64,000 nt of DNA from Bradyrhizobium septentrionale (GCF_011516645.4 NZ_CP088285.1:2064501-2128500); one strand, 5' to 3'; counted from the first letter of the stretch, positions 25,584 to 35,419 are shown. Notes: generated from the sequence alone by a model not told the origin. Numbers and translations are program-made.

Positions 25584-25655
25584 CTTCCAACCAACAGGCC
25601 GCTCGCGAGCGCGCTTCCAAAGCGCGCCGTAGCGAGCGGGCGGCCGGCCCGTTAC
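25584..25655. other. Possible IS110 guide-RNA (bridge RNA) segment
   Basis: This segment upstream of the transposase carries a long interrupted stem (GGCCGCTCGC / GCGAGCGGGCGGCC, with AAGCGCGC in the middle, about 25600-25648). IS110 elements proper express a guide RNA from this end. The assignment is inference from position and structure. Confidence 0.35.
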
Positions 25656-25679
25656 CCCATCTACGTCTGCATCACCGGT

Positions 25680-25805
25680 GTCGTCCCGCCGCAGGCCGGG
25701 ACCCATCATAACCACCGGCGCAGGTGGTCAGGCCGGGCTGCGGCCCCCAGCGCGTTCCAACAATCAAGATTCGTGGTTATGGGTCCCGGCTTTCGCCGGG
25801 ACGAC
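25680..25805. repeat. Family A intergenic palindrome, copy 4
   Basis: Arms GTCGTCCCGCCGCAGGCCGG and CCGGCTTTCGCCGGGACGAC enclose ATAACCACC and GTGGTTAT. It lies between the IS element flank and the phoB stop. Confidence 0.85.
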
Positions 25806-25831
25806 GCTGTAGTTTATTTGCGGCTCCGCGG

Positions 25832-26542
25832 CTACGGCTGCGGCTCGGCCTTCGCGAAGCGGTCGTCGAGCGCGTAGCCGGCGCCGCGCACGGTGCGGAT
25901 CGGATCCTGCTCGCGGCCCGGATTGAGCAGCTTGCGCAGGCGGCCGATATGCACGTCGACGGTGCGCTCATCGATATAGATGTCGCGGCCCCAGACGCTG
26001 TCGAGCAGCTGCTCGCGGCTGAACACCCGGCCGGGATGTTCGAGGAAGAATTCGAGCAGGCGATATTCGGTCGGCCCGAGATCGATCGGGCGGCCCGAGC
26101 GCGCCACGCGGCGCTTCTCGCGGTCGAGCTCGATGTCGCCATAGGTCAGCACGGTGGCAAGCCGCTCCGGGCTCGCACGGCGCAGCAGGCCCTTCACCCG
26201 CGCCAGCAGCTCGGGCACCGAGAACGGCTTGACGATGTAGTCGTCGGCGCCGGTGGCAAGCCCGCGCACGCGCTCACTCTCCTCGCCGCGCGCGGTCAGC
26301 ATGATGATCGGAAGCTGCTTGGTCTCCGGCCGCGCCCGCAGGCGGCGGCACAGCTCGATGCCGGACAGGCCCGGCAGCATCCAGTCGAGCACAACGAGGT
26401 CGGGGATGCGCTCCTTCAGCCTGGTGTCGGCGTCGTCGCCGCGTCCCACCGTTTCGACATCGTAGCCTTCCGCATCGAGGTTGTAGCGCAACAGTGTCGT
26501 CAGCGCTTCCTCGTCTTCGACTACCAGAATGCGTGCGCTCAT
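25832..26542 (-). CDS. phoB: Phosphate regulon response regulator PhoB
   Basis: The 236-residue OmpR-family regulator has a receiver domain with acidic Glu9-Asp10-Glu11, phospho-acceptor Asp53 (VVLDWMLPG) and DDYIVKPFS. The C-terminal winged helix contains RVFSREQLLDSVWGRD and ERTVDVHIGRLRKLL. Phosphorylated by PhoR when phosphate is scarce, it binds Pho boxes such as the one upstream of pstS. The ATG at 26542 begins the conserved MSARILVVEDE; upstream codons are not conserved. It is the last gene of the pst operon. Confidence 0.97.
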   Translation of the reverse strand: MSARILVVEDEEALTTLLRYNLDAEGYDVETVGRGDDADTRLKERIPDLVVLDWMLPGLSGIELCRRLRARPETKQLPIIMLTARGEESERVRGLATGADDYIVKPFSVPELLARVKGLLRRASPERLATVLTYGDIELDREKRRVARSGRPIDLGPTEYRLLEFFLEHPGRVFSREQLLDSVWGRDIYIDERTVDVHIGRLRKLLNPGREQDPIRTVRGAGYALDDRFAKAEPQP

Positions 26543-26671
26543 CGGTCTAAGTTCTTTCTCTGTGGTGATCCGTTGCCCAAACGCAAACCGAAACACTCAA
26601 CCCCTGAGCATATTCCCCGTGGAAACGGTTTGTCGCGACGACAATCCGGTTCCGCCGATGCGGATCATGCC

Positions 26672-27388
26672 CTAGTTACCCGGCACCGTGGTGGCGAAAT
26701 TGGTCATATCGCCCTTCGGACGCTTGTCGGTGATCTGCTGGCCCTCGATCATATAGAACACGGTCTCAGCGATATTGGTGGCGTGGTCGCCGATCCGCTC
26801 GATGTTCTTGGCGCAGAACATCAGATGGATGCAGAACGAGATGTTGCGCGGATCTTCCATCATGTAGGTCAAGAGCTCGCGGAACAGCGAGGTGCAGATC
26901 GCATCGACCTCCTCGTCGCCCTTCCAGACGTTCATCGCCGCCGGCAGATCGTGCGCGGCATAGGCGTCAAGCACCGACTTGACCTGCGACAGCACGAGGT
27001 CGGTCATGTGCTCGAGGCCGCGGATCAGCTTCAGCGGCTGGAAATCGCTCTCCAGCGCCGCGACGCGCTTGCCCATGTTCTTGGCGAGGTCACCGATCCG
27101 CTCGAGGTCGGTGGCGACCCGCATCGCGCTGACGATCTCGCGCAGGTCGATCGCCATCGGCTGGCGGCGGGCGATCGTCAGCACCGCGCGCTCTTCGATG
27201 ACGCGCTGCAGATTGTCGATCTCGATGTCGGCGGCGACCACGCGCTTGCCGAGCGCGACGTCGCGCCGGATCAGCGCGTCGACCGACTCGGTGATCATGC
27301 GCTCGACGAGGCCGCCCATCTCGGCGACCAGGCGGGTCAACTCCTGCAGGTCGCTGTCGAATGCCTTGGCGGTATGTTCAGAAGCCAT
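26672..27388 (-). CDS. phoU: Phosphate signalling protein PhoU
   Basis: The 238-residue all-helical protein has the two PhoU repeats and their metal-cluster motifs (DLERIGDLAKNMGKR and KNIERIGDHATNIAE). PhoU links the PstSCAB transporter to the PhoR kinase and silences the regulon when phosphate is plentiful. It lies between pstB and phoB on the same strand; a family F element sits in the pstB-phoU gap. Confidence 0.97.
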   Translation of the reverse strand: MASEHTAKAFDSDLQELTRLVAEMGGLVERMITESVDALIRRDVALGKRVVAADIEIDNLQRVIEERAVLTIARRQPMAIDLREIVSAMRVATDLERIGDLAKNMGKRVAALESDFQPLKLIRGLEHMTDLVLSQVKSVLDAYAAHDLPAAMNVWKGDEEVDAICTSLFRELLTYMMEDPRNISFCIHLMFCAKNIERIGDHATNIAETVFYMIEGQQITDKRPKGDMTNFATTVPGN

Positions 27389-27409
27389 CGCTTGTCTCCC
27401 TCAATCATG

Positions 27410-27492
27410 ATCCCGGGGATCATGATTTCGTGTCCTCAGTTTCGCATGATCCAATCGGAAAACCGGTGCCCACTTTTCCGGATCATGCGCTA
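27410..27492. repeat. Family F palindromic element, copy 1
   Basis: It contains the GGAAAACCG/CACTTTTCCGGATCATGC signature and repeated GATCATG arms. On the reverse strand the pstB stop TAG (27490-27492) merges directly into TAGCGCATGATCCGG. A second copy lies at 39059-39111. Confidence 0.75.
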
Positions 27493-28308
27493 GCCGAACC
27501 GGCCGGTGATGTAGTCCTGGGTGCGTCGATCGCTCGGCGAGGTGAAGATCTTGTTGGTGTCGTCGAACTCGATCAGCTCGCCGAGATACATGAAGGCGGT
27601 CTTGTCGGAGACGCGCGCCGCCTGCTGCATGTTGTGGGTGACGATCGCGATCGTGTAGTCCTCGGAGAGCTCCTGGATCAGCTCCTCGACCTTGGCGGTC
27701 GAGATCGGGTCGAGCGCCGAGCACGGCTCGTCGAACAGGATCACCTCGGGACGCACCGCCACGGTGCGCGCGATGCACAGCCGCTGCTGCTGGCCTCCGG
27801 AGAGCGACAGGCCGGAAGCGTTCAGCTTGTCCTTGACCTCGTTCCACAGCGCGCCGCCGCGCAGCGCCTTCTCGACCCGGTCGTCCATCTCGGACTTCGA
27901 GATCTTCTCGTAGAGGCGGATGCCGAAGGCGATGTTCTCGTAGATCGTCATCGGGAACGGCGTCGGCTTCTGGAACACCATGCCGACCCGCGCACGCAGC
28001 AGATTGAGGTCGAGCTTGGGATCGAGAATGTTGGTCTGGTCCAGCATCAGCTGACCGACCGCGCGCTGGCCCGGATAGAGATCGTACATCCGGTTGAAGA
28101 TACGCAGCAGGGTCGACTTGCCGCAGCCGGACGGACCGATGAACGCCGTGACGCGGTTGGTGCCGAGCGTCAGGTTGATGTTCTTCAGCGCGTGGTGCTC
28201 GCCGTAATAGAAGTTGAGGTTGCGCACCGTGACTTTCGGCGGCGCTTCCGGCAACGGCACCTGGGGAACGTGGCTCGCGGCGGTCGTGGAGACGGAAAGC
28301 TCGGTCAT
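27490..28308 (-). CDS. pstB: Phosphate ABC transporter ATP-binding protein PstB
   Basis: The 272-residue ATPase has Walker [10 protein letters not shown] (58-66), the signature [20 protein letters not shown] and Walker [14 protein letters not shown], followed by the switch His in IAIVTHNM. It powers high-affinity phosphate import. The ATG at 28308 overlaps the pstA stop by ATGA. About 25 extra N-terminal residues precede the core, common in this group. Confidence 0.97.
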   Translation of the reverse strand: MTELSVSTTAASHVPQVPLPEAPPKVTVRNLNFYYGEHHALKNINLTLGTNRVTAFIGPSGCGKSTLLRIFNRMYDLYPGQRAVGQLMLDQTNILDPKLDLNLLRARVGMVFQKPTPFPMTIYENIAFGIRLYEKISKSEMDDRVEKALRGGALWNEVKDKLNASGLSLSGGQQQRLCIARTVAVRPEVILFDEPCSALDPISTAKVEELIQELSEDYTIAIVTHNMQQAARVSDKTAFMYLGELIEFDDTNKIFTSPSDRRTQDYITGRFG

Positions 28309-29150
28309 TTTGCGGCCCTTTCGGCACCAAGGATGCGCGCGCCGATGTTCAGCGCGAGCACAGTGAATGTGATGAGCAGCGCACCGCTCCACGCCAGCTC
28401 TTTCCAGTAGGCGTAGGGGCTCTGCACGAAGTTGTTGATGGTCACCGGCAGGTTGGCCATGGTCTTGGTCAAATCCCAGCTGAAGAACTGGTTCGACAGC
28501 GCGGTGAACAGCAGCGGCGCGGTTTCGCCGGCGACGCGGGCGGTCGCCAGCAGCACGCCGGTGATCAGACCGGATCGCGCTGCACGATAAGCGATCCGCT
28601 TGATCACCAGCGAACGCGGCAGGCCGAGCGCGGAGGCCGCCTCGCGCAGCGGATTGGGCACCAGCAGCAGCATGTCCTCGGTGGTGCGCAGCACCACCGG
28701 GATCACGATCACGGCGAGCGCGAGCGCGCCCGCGATCGCCGAGAAGCCGCGCATCGGCACCACCACCGCACCATAGATGAACAGGCCGATGATGATCGAC
28801 GGCGCGCTGAGCAGGATGTCGTTGATGAAGCGGATCACCGAGGTGAGCTTGTCGTTCTTGCCGTATTCGGCGAGGTAGGTGCCGGCGAACAGGCCGAGCG
28901 GCGCGCCGATGCCAACGCCGATCACGGTCATGATGACCGAACCGACGATGGCGTTGAGCAGACCGCCTTCGGTCGAGCCGGGCGGCGGCGTGTTCTGGGT
29001 GAACAGTTGCACGCTGAGGCCGGCGAGGCCGTTGTAGAGCAGCGTGAACAGGATCAGCGCCAGCCAGGTGACGCCGAACAGCGCCGCACCGACGCAGAGT
29101 GCGCGGATGACGATGTCGCTGCGGCGGCGGGATTTGTAGATCGGGTTCAT
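28305..29150 (-). CDS. pstA: Phosphate ABC transporter permease PstA
   Basis: The 281-residue membrane protein has six predicted helices and the ABC permease EAA-like loop ([23 protein letters not shown]). It pairs with PstC to form the inner-membrane phosphate channel. The ATG at 29150 follows GGGGAAG and lies four bases after the pstC stop; an earlier in-frame start would overlap pstC and lacks support. Confidence 0.95.
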   Translation of the reverse strand: MNPIYKSRRRSDIVIRALCVGAALFGVTWLALILFTLLYNGLAGLSVQLFTQNTPPPGSTEGGLLNAIVGSVIMTVIGVGIGAPLGLFAGTYLAEYGKNDKLTSVIRFINDILLSAPSIIIGLFIYGAVVVPMRGFSAIAGALALAVIVIPVVLRTTEDMLLLVPNPLREAASALGLPRSLVIKRIAYRAARSGLITGVLLATARVAGETAPLLFTALSNQFFSWDLTKTMANLPVTINNFVQSPYAYWKELAWSGALLITFTVLALNIGARILGAERAAK

Positions 29151-29154
29151 GGCG

Positions 29155-30153
29155 TTACTTCCCCGCCTTCGTTTCAAGCCGCATCAGCATCAATCGCGCG
29201 GCGGCGAGCACGAAGAAGGTCAGCACGAACAGCAGCAGGCCGAGCAGGATCAGGCCGGACTGGTGCAGGCCGTCGCTCTCGGCGAATTCGGAGGCGATCG
29301 CGGCCGAGATCGTGGTGCCCGGCGCGAAGATCGACGCCGAGATGCGGAACGAGTTGCCGATGATGAAGGTGACCGCCATGGTCTCGCCGAGCGCGCGGCC
29401 GAGCGCCAGCATGATGCCGCCGATCACGCCGACCCGGGTGTAGGGGATCACGACGCTGCGGACGACTTCCCAGGTGGTGCAGCCCATGCCGTAGGCGGCC
29501 TCTTTCAGCACCGGCGGTACGGTCTTGAACACGTCGACCGAGATCGCGGTGATGAAGGGCAGCACCATGATCGCAAGGATCAGCGCGGCGTTGAACAGGC
29601 TGAGATAGGACGGCGGGCCTCCGAACACCGCACCCAAGACGGGCACACCTTCGAAGATCCGGATCATGAACGGCTGGAACGTGTTGGCCAGGAACGGGCC
29701 GAGCACGAAGAAGCCCCACATGCCGTAGATGATCGAGGGAATGCCGGCCAGCAGCTCGATGGCGATGCCGATCGGGCGGCGCAGCATTTGCGGGCAGAGC
29801 TCGGTGAGGAAGATGGCGATACCGATGCCGACCGGGATCGCGATCATCATCGCGATGACCGAGGTGATCAGCGTGCCATAGATCGGGCCGAGCGCGCCGA
29901 GCACCGGCGGATCGGCCGAGGGCGCCCAGCGCTGCGTCCAGAGGAAGGCGAAACCGTATTCCTTCATCGCCGGCCAGGCGCCGACGATCAGCGACAGGAT
30001 GATGCCGCCGAGGATCAACAGAACCGAAATCGCCGAGATGCGGGTAATCCAATAGAAGGTGAGATCACCCAGCTTGAAGGCGCTGAGGGCCTTGGCGCGA
30101 TCGTACGGTCCCGCGGCTTCCATCACATCGCTCTGAACAGCCATGTCTGCCAC
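29155..30153 (-). CDS. pstC: Phosphate ABC transporter permease PstC
   Basis: The 332-residue membrane protein has a cytosolic N-terminus, about six helices and the permease loop [21 protein letters not shown]. With PstA it forms the transmembrane pore. The GTG at 30153 is preferred because AGGGG lies six bases upstream; an ATG three codons in is the alternative. It is separated from pstS by about 220 bases containing a strong hairpin. Confidence 0.95.
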   Translation of the reverse strand: MADMAVQSDVMEAAGPYDRAKALSAFKLGDLTFYWITRISAISVLLILGGIILSLIVGAWPAMKEYGFAFLWTQRWAPSADPPVLGALGPIYGTLITSVIAMMIAIPVGIGIAIFLTELCPQMLRRPIGIAIELLAGIPSIIYGMWGFFVLGPFLANTFQPFMIRIFEGVPVLGAVFGGPPSYLSLFNAALILAIMVLPFITAISVDVFKTVPPVLKEAAYGMGCTTWEVVRSVVIPYTRVGVIGGIMLALGRALGETMAVTFIIGNSFRISASIFAPGTTISAAIASEFAESDGLHQSGLILLGLLLFVLTFFVLAAARLMLMRLETKAGK

Positions 30154-30323
30154 GCCAATCCCCTCTTTACTATGTGAAAGCCACGCAAACCGCTACGCCC
30201 CGAAGCGATCTTCACTGACGCATTTAACCGGCGCCGTTCCGGCTTGCGCCTGTTTGGGGCGCGAAACCCGGTCGCCATCCACGTTTCTTGCCGCGTGATG
30301 GAGCCCGGGTCTTGATCGTTCGA

Positions 30324-30352
30324 CCTGTGCCGCGCTTGGAAGGCGGCACAGG
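30324..30352 (-). promoter_or_regulatory. Strong hairpin in the pstS-pstC gap
   Basis: A perfect 10-bp stem (CCTGTGCCGC with GCGGCACAGG) and 9-base loop lie just after the pstS stop, with no T-tract. Such structures commonly protect the 3' end of a highly expressed binding-protein message or cause partial termination. Confidence 0.7.
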
Positions 30353-30372
30353 CCGTGTCCGAAATATCGAAC

Positions 30373-31383
30373 TTAGCTCTTGATGTCCGACGACCAGGTC
30401 TTCTCGATCAGCTTGACGACCGAGTCCGGCATCGGGATGTAGTCGAGCTCTTCGGCCGCCTTGTCACCCTTCTCGAAGGCGTACTTGAAGAACTTGAGCG
30501 CTTCCTGCGAGGCCGCCTTGTCGGTCGAGTCCTTGTGCATCAGGATGAAGGTCGCCGCGGTGATCGGCCAGGAGGCTTCGCCCGGCTGGTCGGTCAGGAT
30601 CACGTAGTACCCGGGAGCCTTGGCCCAGTCGGCATTCGACGCAGCGGCCTGGAAGGCGGCGATGGTCGGCTGCACGGTCTTGCCGGCCTTGTTGACCAGC
30701 GCGGTGTAGGTCAGCTTGTTCTGCTTGGCATAGGCGTACTCGACATAGCCGATCGCGTTCTTGGTCTGGCCGATGTTGCCGGCAACGCCTTCGTTGCCCT
30801 TGGCGCCGACGCCGACCGGCCATTCGACCGCGGTGCCGGAACCGACCTTGGACTTCCAGTCGGCATTCGACTTGGCGAGATAGTCGGTGAAGTTGAAGGT
30901 GGTGCCCGAACCGTCCGAACGGCGCACGACGGTGATGGCGTCGGCCGGCAGGGTCAGCTTCGGATTGAGCTTGGCGATCGCCGCGTCATTCCACTTGGTG
31001 ATCTTGCCGAGGTAGATGTCGCCGAGCACTTCGCCCGACAGAACGAGGTCGCCCGGCTTGATGCCCTCGACGTTCACGACCGGAACGATCGCGCCCATCA
31101 CCATCGGCCACTGGACGAGGCCGTCCTTCTCGAGCTGCTCGGCCTTGAGCGGCGCGTCGGTGGCGCCGAAGGTCACGGTCTTGGCCTGGATCTGCTTGAT
31201 GCCGGCGCCGGAACCGATCGACTGGTAGTTCAGGCCATTGCCGGTGTCCTTCTTGTAGGCGTCAGCCCACTTCGAATAGATCGGGAACGGAAACGTCGCG
31301 CCCGCGCCGGTAATATCGGCAGCAAAGGCTGACGTCGAAGCGGCGACCATGCCGGCAGCGACGATTGCTTTGATGAAATTCAT
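30373..31383 (-). CDS. pstS: Phosphate-binding periplasmic protein PstS
   Basis: The 336-residue protein has a signal peptide (1-22, ending SAFAA) and the PstS opening [20 protein letters not shown]. The phosphate-site elements [18 protein letters not shown] and [15 protein letters not shown] follow. It captures phosphate in the periplasm and delivers it to PstCA. A Pho box lies about 100 bases upstream. It is the first gene of the pst operon. Confidence 0.97.
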   Translation of the reverse strand: MNFIKAIVAAGMVAASTSAFAADITGAGATFPFPIYSKWADAYKKDTGNGLNYQSIGSGAGIKQIQAKTVTFGATDAPLKAEQLEKDGLVQWPMVMGAIVPVVNVEGIKPGDLVLSGEVLGDIYLGKITKWNDAAIAKLNPKLTLPADAITVVRRSDGSGTTFNFTDYLAKSNADWKSKVGSGTAVEWPVGVGAKGNEGVAGNIGQTKNAIGYVEYAYAKQNKLTYTALVNKAGKTVQPTIAAFQAAASNADWAKAPGYYVILTDQPGEASWPITAATFILMHKDSTDKAASQEALKFFKYAFEKGDKAAEELDYIPMPDSVVKLIEKTWSSDIKS

Positions 31384-31479
31384 GGGGTGGTCTCCATCTT
31401 GTGAGCGAAGCGCCGAACGCGCCCGATTGCGCTCACGCCGGTCCATCTAGGAGCGGTCGGTGCTGCTTTTACGAAGGTT

Positions 31480-31501
31480 GGATGACAGTTGGATGACAGA
31501 G
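31480..31501 (-). promoter_or_regulatory. Pho box upstream of pstS
   Basis: On the reverse strand two direct repeats CTGTCAT lie 11 bases apart (31493-31499 and 31482-31488), matching the PhoB-binding consensus. It should activate pstSCAB-phoU-phoB under phosphate limitation. Confidence 0.9.
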
Positions 31502-31519
31502 CTAAGCAGCTGAAAGTGC

Positions 31520-32833
31520 TTAGCTTTGGGTCGGTATCGGGGTCTTCGGCCGGGGAAAACAGGCGGTAAAAGTGGCGCCGTTTTTCGGCACGCTCTCGAT
31601 CAAAAGACGCCCGCGATGACGGTTAAGAATATGTTTCACCAGCGATAATCCGAGACCGGTTCCGCCCTGGTTACGGCTATCGCCGACGTCGACCCGGTAG
31701 AACCGCTCGGTCAGCCGCGGCAGGTGCTCCGGGGCGATGCCGGGGCCGAAATCCCGCACCAAAACCCGGATTTCGGGGCTTCCTTCGCCCGATGCGCCCG
31801 AAACGGTCTGATTGAGCGACACTATGACGCGGCCACCCGAGGCGCCGTATTTGAGGGCATTCTCGATCAGGTTCTCGAACAGGCGGAGCAGTTCCTCGCG
31901 GTCGCCGGCGATCGTGACCGGGGTCTGCGGCAGGTCGACGTCGATCTCGACCTGGCGCTCGCTGGCCAGCGCCTCGAGCCCGTCGGCGACCTGACGGATG
32001 ATCGGCACGATATCGATCGAGGCCTCGGGCCGCACATGGGCGGACAACTCGACCCGCGACAGCGACAGCAGATCGTCGATCAGCCGCGCCATGCGGGTGG
32101 CCTGGGTGTGCATGATGCCGAGGAACCGCTCGCGCGCCCGCGCGTCGTCGCGCGCCGGCCCCTGCAGCGTGTCGATGAAACCGGACAAAGCGGCGAGCGG
32201 CGTGCGCAGCTCATGGCTAGCATTGGCGACGAAGTCGGCGCGCATCTCCTCGACCCGACGCAGCGGCGTCAGGTCGTGGAAGGTCATCAGCATACATTTC
32301 TCGGTGCCACCGAACTGGGTCGGCACTGGAACCGGCGTGATCACCAGTTCCATCCAGCGATCGACCGGGACGTGGTCGGTGTAGGTGGCTCGCCGCGGCT
32401 CGGTGGTCGCGATCGCCTCGCGCAGCGCGGTGATGATCTCCGGCGAACGCAGGGCAAATTGCGCCAGTTCGTTCCGGCGCAGCGCCGGCGCGAGTTCGGC
32501 CGCGGCGGTGTTGAGGTGGATGACGCGGCCGGCGCGATCGAGCAGCACGGCCGGATCCGGCATGCCGGCGACCACCGCGCTGACGGAGGCAGCCTCGACC
32601 GGATTGCCACTGCGGACATCCTCGCGCGAGGTCCCGGCATCATGCAGCCGCCATGGCACCAGCGCCGCGGCCGCGATGCAGGCGAATACCGCGCAGGCGC
32701 GCACCAGCGACAGCTCGCCGAGTGAAACCACCACGCTCAGCGCCAGCGCCGCGGCGAGCAGGATCAGCGCGGCATGACGCAACCGGTCGGGCCAGGGCGA
32801 GAAGATGGAGGAATGCGAATCGTCAATTGCCAT
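31520..32833 (-). CDS. phoR: Phosphate regulon sensor histidine kinase PhoR
   Basis: The 437-residue kinase has two N-terminal membrane helices (about 20-60), a PAS-like region (about 90-190), and the HisKA box FVANASHELRTPLAALSGF with its phospho-His. The HATPase domain has ENALKYGASGG, VRDFGPGIAPEH and GTGLGLSLVKHI. It phosphorylates PhoB. It lies upstream of the Pho box and pstS, so it is probably transcribed separately and may partly read into the operon. Confidence 0.93.
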   Translation of the reverse strand: MAIDDSHSSIFSPWPDRLRHAALILLAAALALSVVVSLGELSLVRACAVFACIAAAALVPWRLHDAGTSREDVRSGNPVEAASVSAVVAGMPDPAVLLDRAGRVIHLNTAAAELAPALRRNELAQFALRSPEIITALREAIATTEPRRATYTDHVPVDRWMELVITPVPVPTQFGGTEKCMLMTFHDLTPLRRVEEMRADFVANASHELRTPLAALSGFIDTLQGPARDDARARERFLGIMHTQATRMARLIDDLLSLSRVELSAHVRPEASIDIVPIIRQVADGLEALASERQVEIDVDLPQTPVTIAGDREELLRLFENLIENALKYGASGGRVIVSLNQTVSGASGEGSPEIRVLVRDFGPGIAPEHLPRLTERFYRVDVGDSRNQGGTGLGLSLVKHILNRHRGRLLIESVPKNGATFTACFPRPKTPIPTQS

Positions 32834-32917
32834 CGCGGCGGCTTTCTTCCCGTCGGTTCATGTCTCGCCCAGGCGCGGTCACATCGACCTTCCCTCGGGA
32901 GGCATCGGGCCGCTTCG

Positions 32918-33973
32918 TCAGACGCCGGAGTCACCGCGCTTGCGGACCAGAACCGCCTCATGATGCGGCTCAGCGCGGGGACCCGAATCAGCCTGCGGCG
33001 GCCGTTTGAGTCGGGCGCCGACGATAACCTCCCGAAACGTCAGCAAGATTACAGATATGACGAACGGCGCAATATAGTAGAGCAGGCGGAACAGCAGCAT
33101 GCCGCCGAGCAGGTCCTCGCGGTCCATCTGCCAGAGGCCGACCAGCATGGCGGCGTCGAACACCCCAAGGCCGCCCGGGGAGTGGCTGGCGAAGCCGAGC
33201 AGGGTCGCCGACACGAAGATGACGGCGACCACGACGAAGCCGAGATTGGGCTCGTCCGGCACCAGCACGTACATCGCCAGCGCGCAGAAGCCGAGGTCGA
33301 CGATGCCGATTGCGATCTGCAGCAGCGTCAGCGGACCGCCCGGCAAGGTCACCGTCCACGGGCCGCGGCCGACCACCCGCGGCTGGGTCCAGACCCAGAC
33401 CACATAGGCGACCAGCGCGATGATGATGCCGAACGCCAGCGTGCGGTTGAGCCAGGGCGGCAGCTGGTCGATGTTGGCGGCGGCCTCCGGGTGGTAGGCG
33501 ATGCCGAGCCCGAGCACCGCTGCATTGCCGAGCCAGAAGGTGAGGCCGGCGAGAAAGCAGATCTTGGCGACGTCGATCGCGTTTAGTCCCCAGGCCGAAT
33601 AGATCCGGTAGCGCACCGCGCCGCCGGTGAAGACGCTGGCGCCGACATTGTGGCCGATCGAATAGGAGGTGAAGGCCGCGAGCGCGTTGATGCGATAGGG
33701 CACGTGGGCGTGGCCGATCGCACGCACCGCGAACAGATCGTAGAAGGTCAGCGTGAAATAGCCGGCTGTGACAAACAGCCCCGCCAGCGCGATTTGCCGC
33801 GGCTCGGTGCTCTTGATGGCCTCGAGCACCTCGTTGGTGTCGATGCCGCGCAGCATGTGATAGAGGACGTAGCAGGCGATGCCGATGACGGCGATGCTGA
33901 TCACAACACCCAGCCGATGCAGGATTTGCTTCTGGCGCAGAAACGCCATCGCCCTGCGTATTGCTTCCAGCAT
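32918..33973 (-). CDS. Lysylphosphatidylglycerol-synthase-type membrane protein (flippase-like)
   Basis: The 351-residue polytopic protein has about eight helices and the family blocks YSIGHNVGASVFTGGAVRYR and SHSPGGLGVFDAAML of the MprF N-terminal domain (LPG_synthase_TM, COG0392). Members are lipid flippases or related transporters; this one lacks the aminoacyl-transferase domain. The substrate is unknown. It is downstream of phoR on the same strand with an 84-base gap. Confidence 0.8.
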   Translation of the reverse strand: MLEAIRRAMAFLRQKQILHRLGVVISIAVIGIACYVLYHMLRGIDTNEVLEAIKSTEPRQIALAGLFVTAGYFTLTFYDLFAVRAIGHAHVPYRINALAAFTSYSIGHNVGASVFTGGAVRYRIYSAWGLNAIDVAKICFLAGLTFWLGNAAVLGLGIAYHPEAAANIDQLPPWLNRTLAFGIIIALVAYVVWVWTQPRVVGRGPWTVTLPGGPLTLLQIAIGIVDLGFCALAMYVLVPDEPNLGFVVVAVIFVSATLLGFASHSPGGLGVFDAAMLVGLWQMDREDLLGGMLLFRLLYYIAPFVISVILLTFREVIVGARLKRPPQADSGPRAEPHHEAVLVRKRGDSGV

Positions 33974-34263
33974 CTAGACCTCGAATTGCGATCCCGCGAC
34001 GACGGCTCCCGGGCGAACTCCGCCGGCGCTTCGCTGTGTCCTGCCCCGTGTAGCGCGTTTTAAGCCGGAGTGGAATTCGTCGAAGGACAATAAAACGCGC
34101 ATCTTCAAGATATTAGGGATGATTCATGACAGCGGATGCACAAATATGCGCGTTTCTCGCCACCTTCGACAAGACTTGACATTCCCGTGCGGCAGTTAGC
34201 CCGCCGAACGGCCCGCGAGGCATCCGGAATACTACGGGGAGGAAGCCGCGAGCGGCGGCACGG
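33974..34263. other. Interval with no recognised feature
   Basis: About 290 bases between the flippase-like gene and the SelW-like gene. I see no gene, repeat copy or clear terminator in it. Confidence 0.5.
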
Positions 34264-34491
34264 TCATGCCCGCGCCGACGCTACCGCGGTGACGATTTCC
34301 GAGGCACCGGGGAAATGCCCCTTGACGCGGCGGGCGATCACCTTGCCGTCAAGCCGGACCTCGAAGATGCCGCCCTTGCCGGGCACCAGCGCCGCATCGA
34401 GCCCAAAGCGTTCGCGCAGCAGCGCGGCCGCCTCCCTGGCGCGCTTCTCGTAACCGCAGGGACGGCAATAAATGATCGAGAGATCGATCAT
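34264..34491 (-). CDS. SelW/Rdx-type thioredoxin-like protein
   Basis: The 75-residue protein has a thioredoxin-like fold opener with Cys9-x-x-Cys12 (IIYCRPCGYEKRA) and the Rdx signature in its end (FEVRLDGKVIARRVKGHFPGA). In eukaryotes the equivalent position holds selenocysteine; here it is Cys. Such proteins are small redox proteins of unknown partner. The ATG at 34491 is the conserved start. It lies 19 bases after the dehalogenase stop and may be co-transcribed. Confidence 0.8.
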   Translation of the reverse strand: MIDLSIIYCRPCGYEKRAREAAALLRERFGLDAALVPGKGGIFEVRLDGKVIARRVKGHFPGASEIVTAVASARA

Positions 34492-34510
34492 GGCGTGCGC
34501 TCCCGTCCGC

Positions 34511-35419
34511 TCATGCCGCGCGGCGTTGCGCGCTCGCGGCCTCGATCCCGGCGATCCACCCTGCGACCGAGCGGCCGATCGCCTCCGGATGATCCTCCTG
34601 CAGATAGTGCGCGCCGGCGCCGAGCTGAATGACCGCGCAATGCTGCAGCGTCGCCGCGAATTCGGCGGCGAAGGCCGGCGACACCAGCGCCCCGGGCGAC
34701 GCCGCAAACAACAGCTTCGGATAGGTCGATGCCGCAAGCGCCGCGTGTGCTGCGGCGAGCGCCTGATCGACATCATCAGGTTCGCCTGCGATGGGCAACT
34801 CGCGGGGCAGCATCAATGTCGGCTTGCGGCTCTCGCGCGTCGCAAACGGCGCGCGGTAGGCGGCCATCTCCTCCTCGCTGAGCTTGCGCAGGATCGAGCC
34901 GGGCAGCACGCGTTCGACGAACGCATTGTTGTCGAGGATCATCGCTTCGCCCTCGCCCGGTGTCCTGAACTTCTTGAACGTCTCCCGTGCCGCGTCGTGC
35001 TGGTGGAAGTCGGACCAGTCCCGCATCGGGCGGATGAACTCCATGAAAGCCAGCCCGCGCACGAGTTGCGGACGGCGCGCCGCGAGATGGAACGCGAGCG
35101 CCGTGCCCCAATCCTGCGCGACGAGATACGCCGAGTTGATGCCGAGCGCGTCGATCAGCGCGTCGAGATAGTCGGCATGCTCGAAGAAGCGATAGGCGAT
35201 GTCGGGCTTGCCGGACTGGCCGTAGCCGATCAGGTCGGGCGCGATGCAGTGCCCGACCGGCGCGACCAGCGGCATGATGTTGCGCCAGATAAAGGATGAC
35301 GTCGGATTGCCGTGCAGGAACAGCACATGCGGCGCGTCGCTGCGTCCGGTCTCGCGATAGGCCATCGTGGTCCCGAACACGGAACGATGATGCAGGCTGA
35401 TCTCGACGGACAGGGTCAT
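34511..35419 (-). CDS. dhaA: Haloalkane dehalogenase (DbjA-like)
   Basis: The 302-residue alpha/beta hydrolase has nucleophile Asp103 followed by halide-binding Trp104 (AQDWGTALAF), the second halide ligand Asn38 (HGNPTSS), acid Glu127 (FMEFIRP) and base His271 (GAGAHYLQED). It splits carbon-halogen bonds hydrolytically. The blocks match what I recall of DbjA of Bradyrhizobium, with Asp103 and Glu127 at the same positions, but the loop near residue 140 is about nine residues shorter. The start overlaps the TetR regulator stop by ATGA. Confidence 0.9.
   Translation of the reverse strand: MTLSVEISLHHRSVFGTTMAYRETGRSDAPHVLFLHGNPTSSFIWRNIMPLVAPVGHCIAPDLIGYGQSGKPDIAYRFFEHADYLDALIDALGINSAYLVAQDWGTALAFHLAARRPQLVRGLAFMEFIRPMRDWSDFHQHDAARETFKKFRTPGEGEAMILDNNAFVERVLPGSILRKLSEEEMAAYRAPFATRESRKPTLMLPRELPIAGEPDDVDQALAAAHAALAASTYPKLLFAASPGALVSPAFAAEFAATLQHCAVIQLGAGAHYLQEDHPEAIGRSVAGWIAGIEAASAQRRAA

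Noticed and set aside
25724..27493. Very long open frame opposite phoB and phoU
   Set aside because: It lies antisense to well-supported pst/pho genes and its translation is His/Arg/Ala-rich without domains, typical of high-GC shadow frames.
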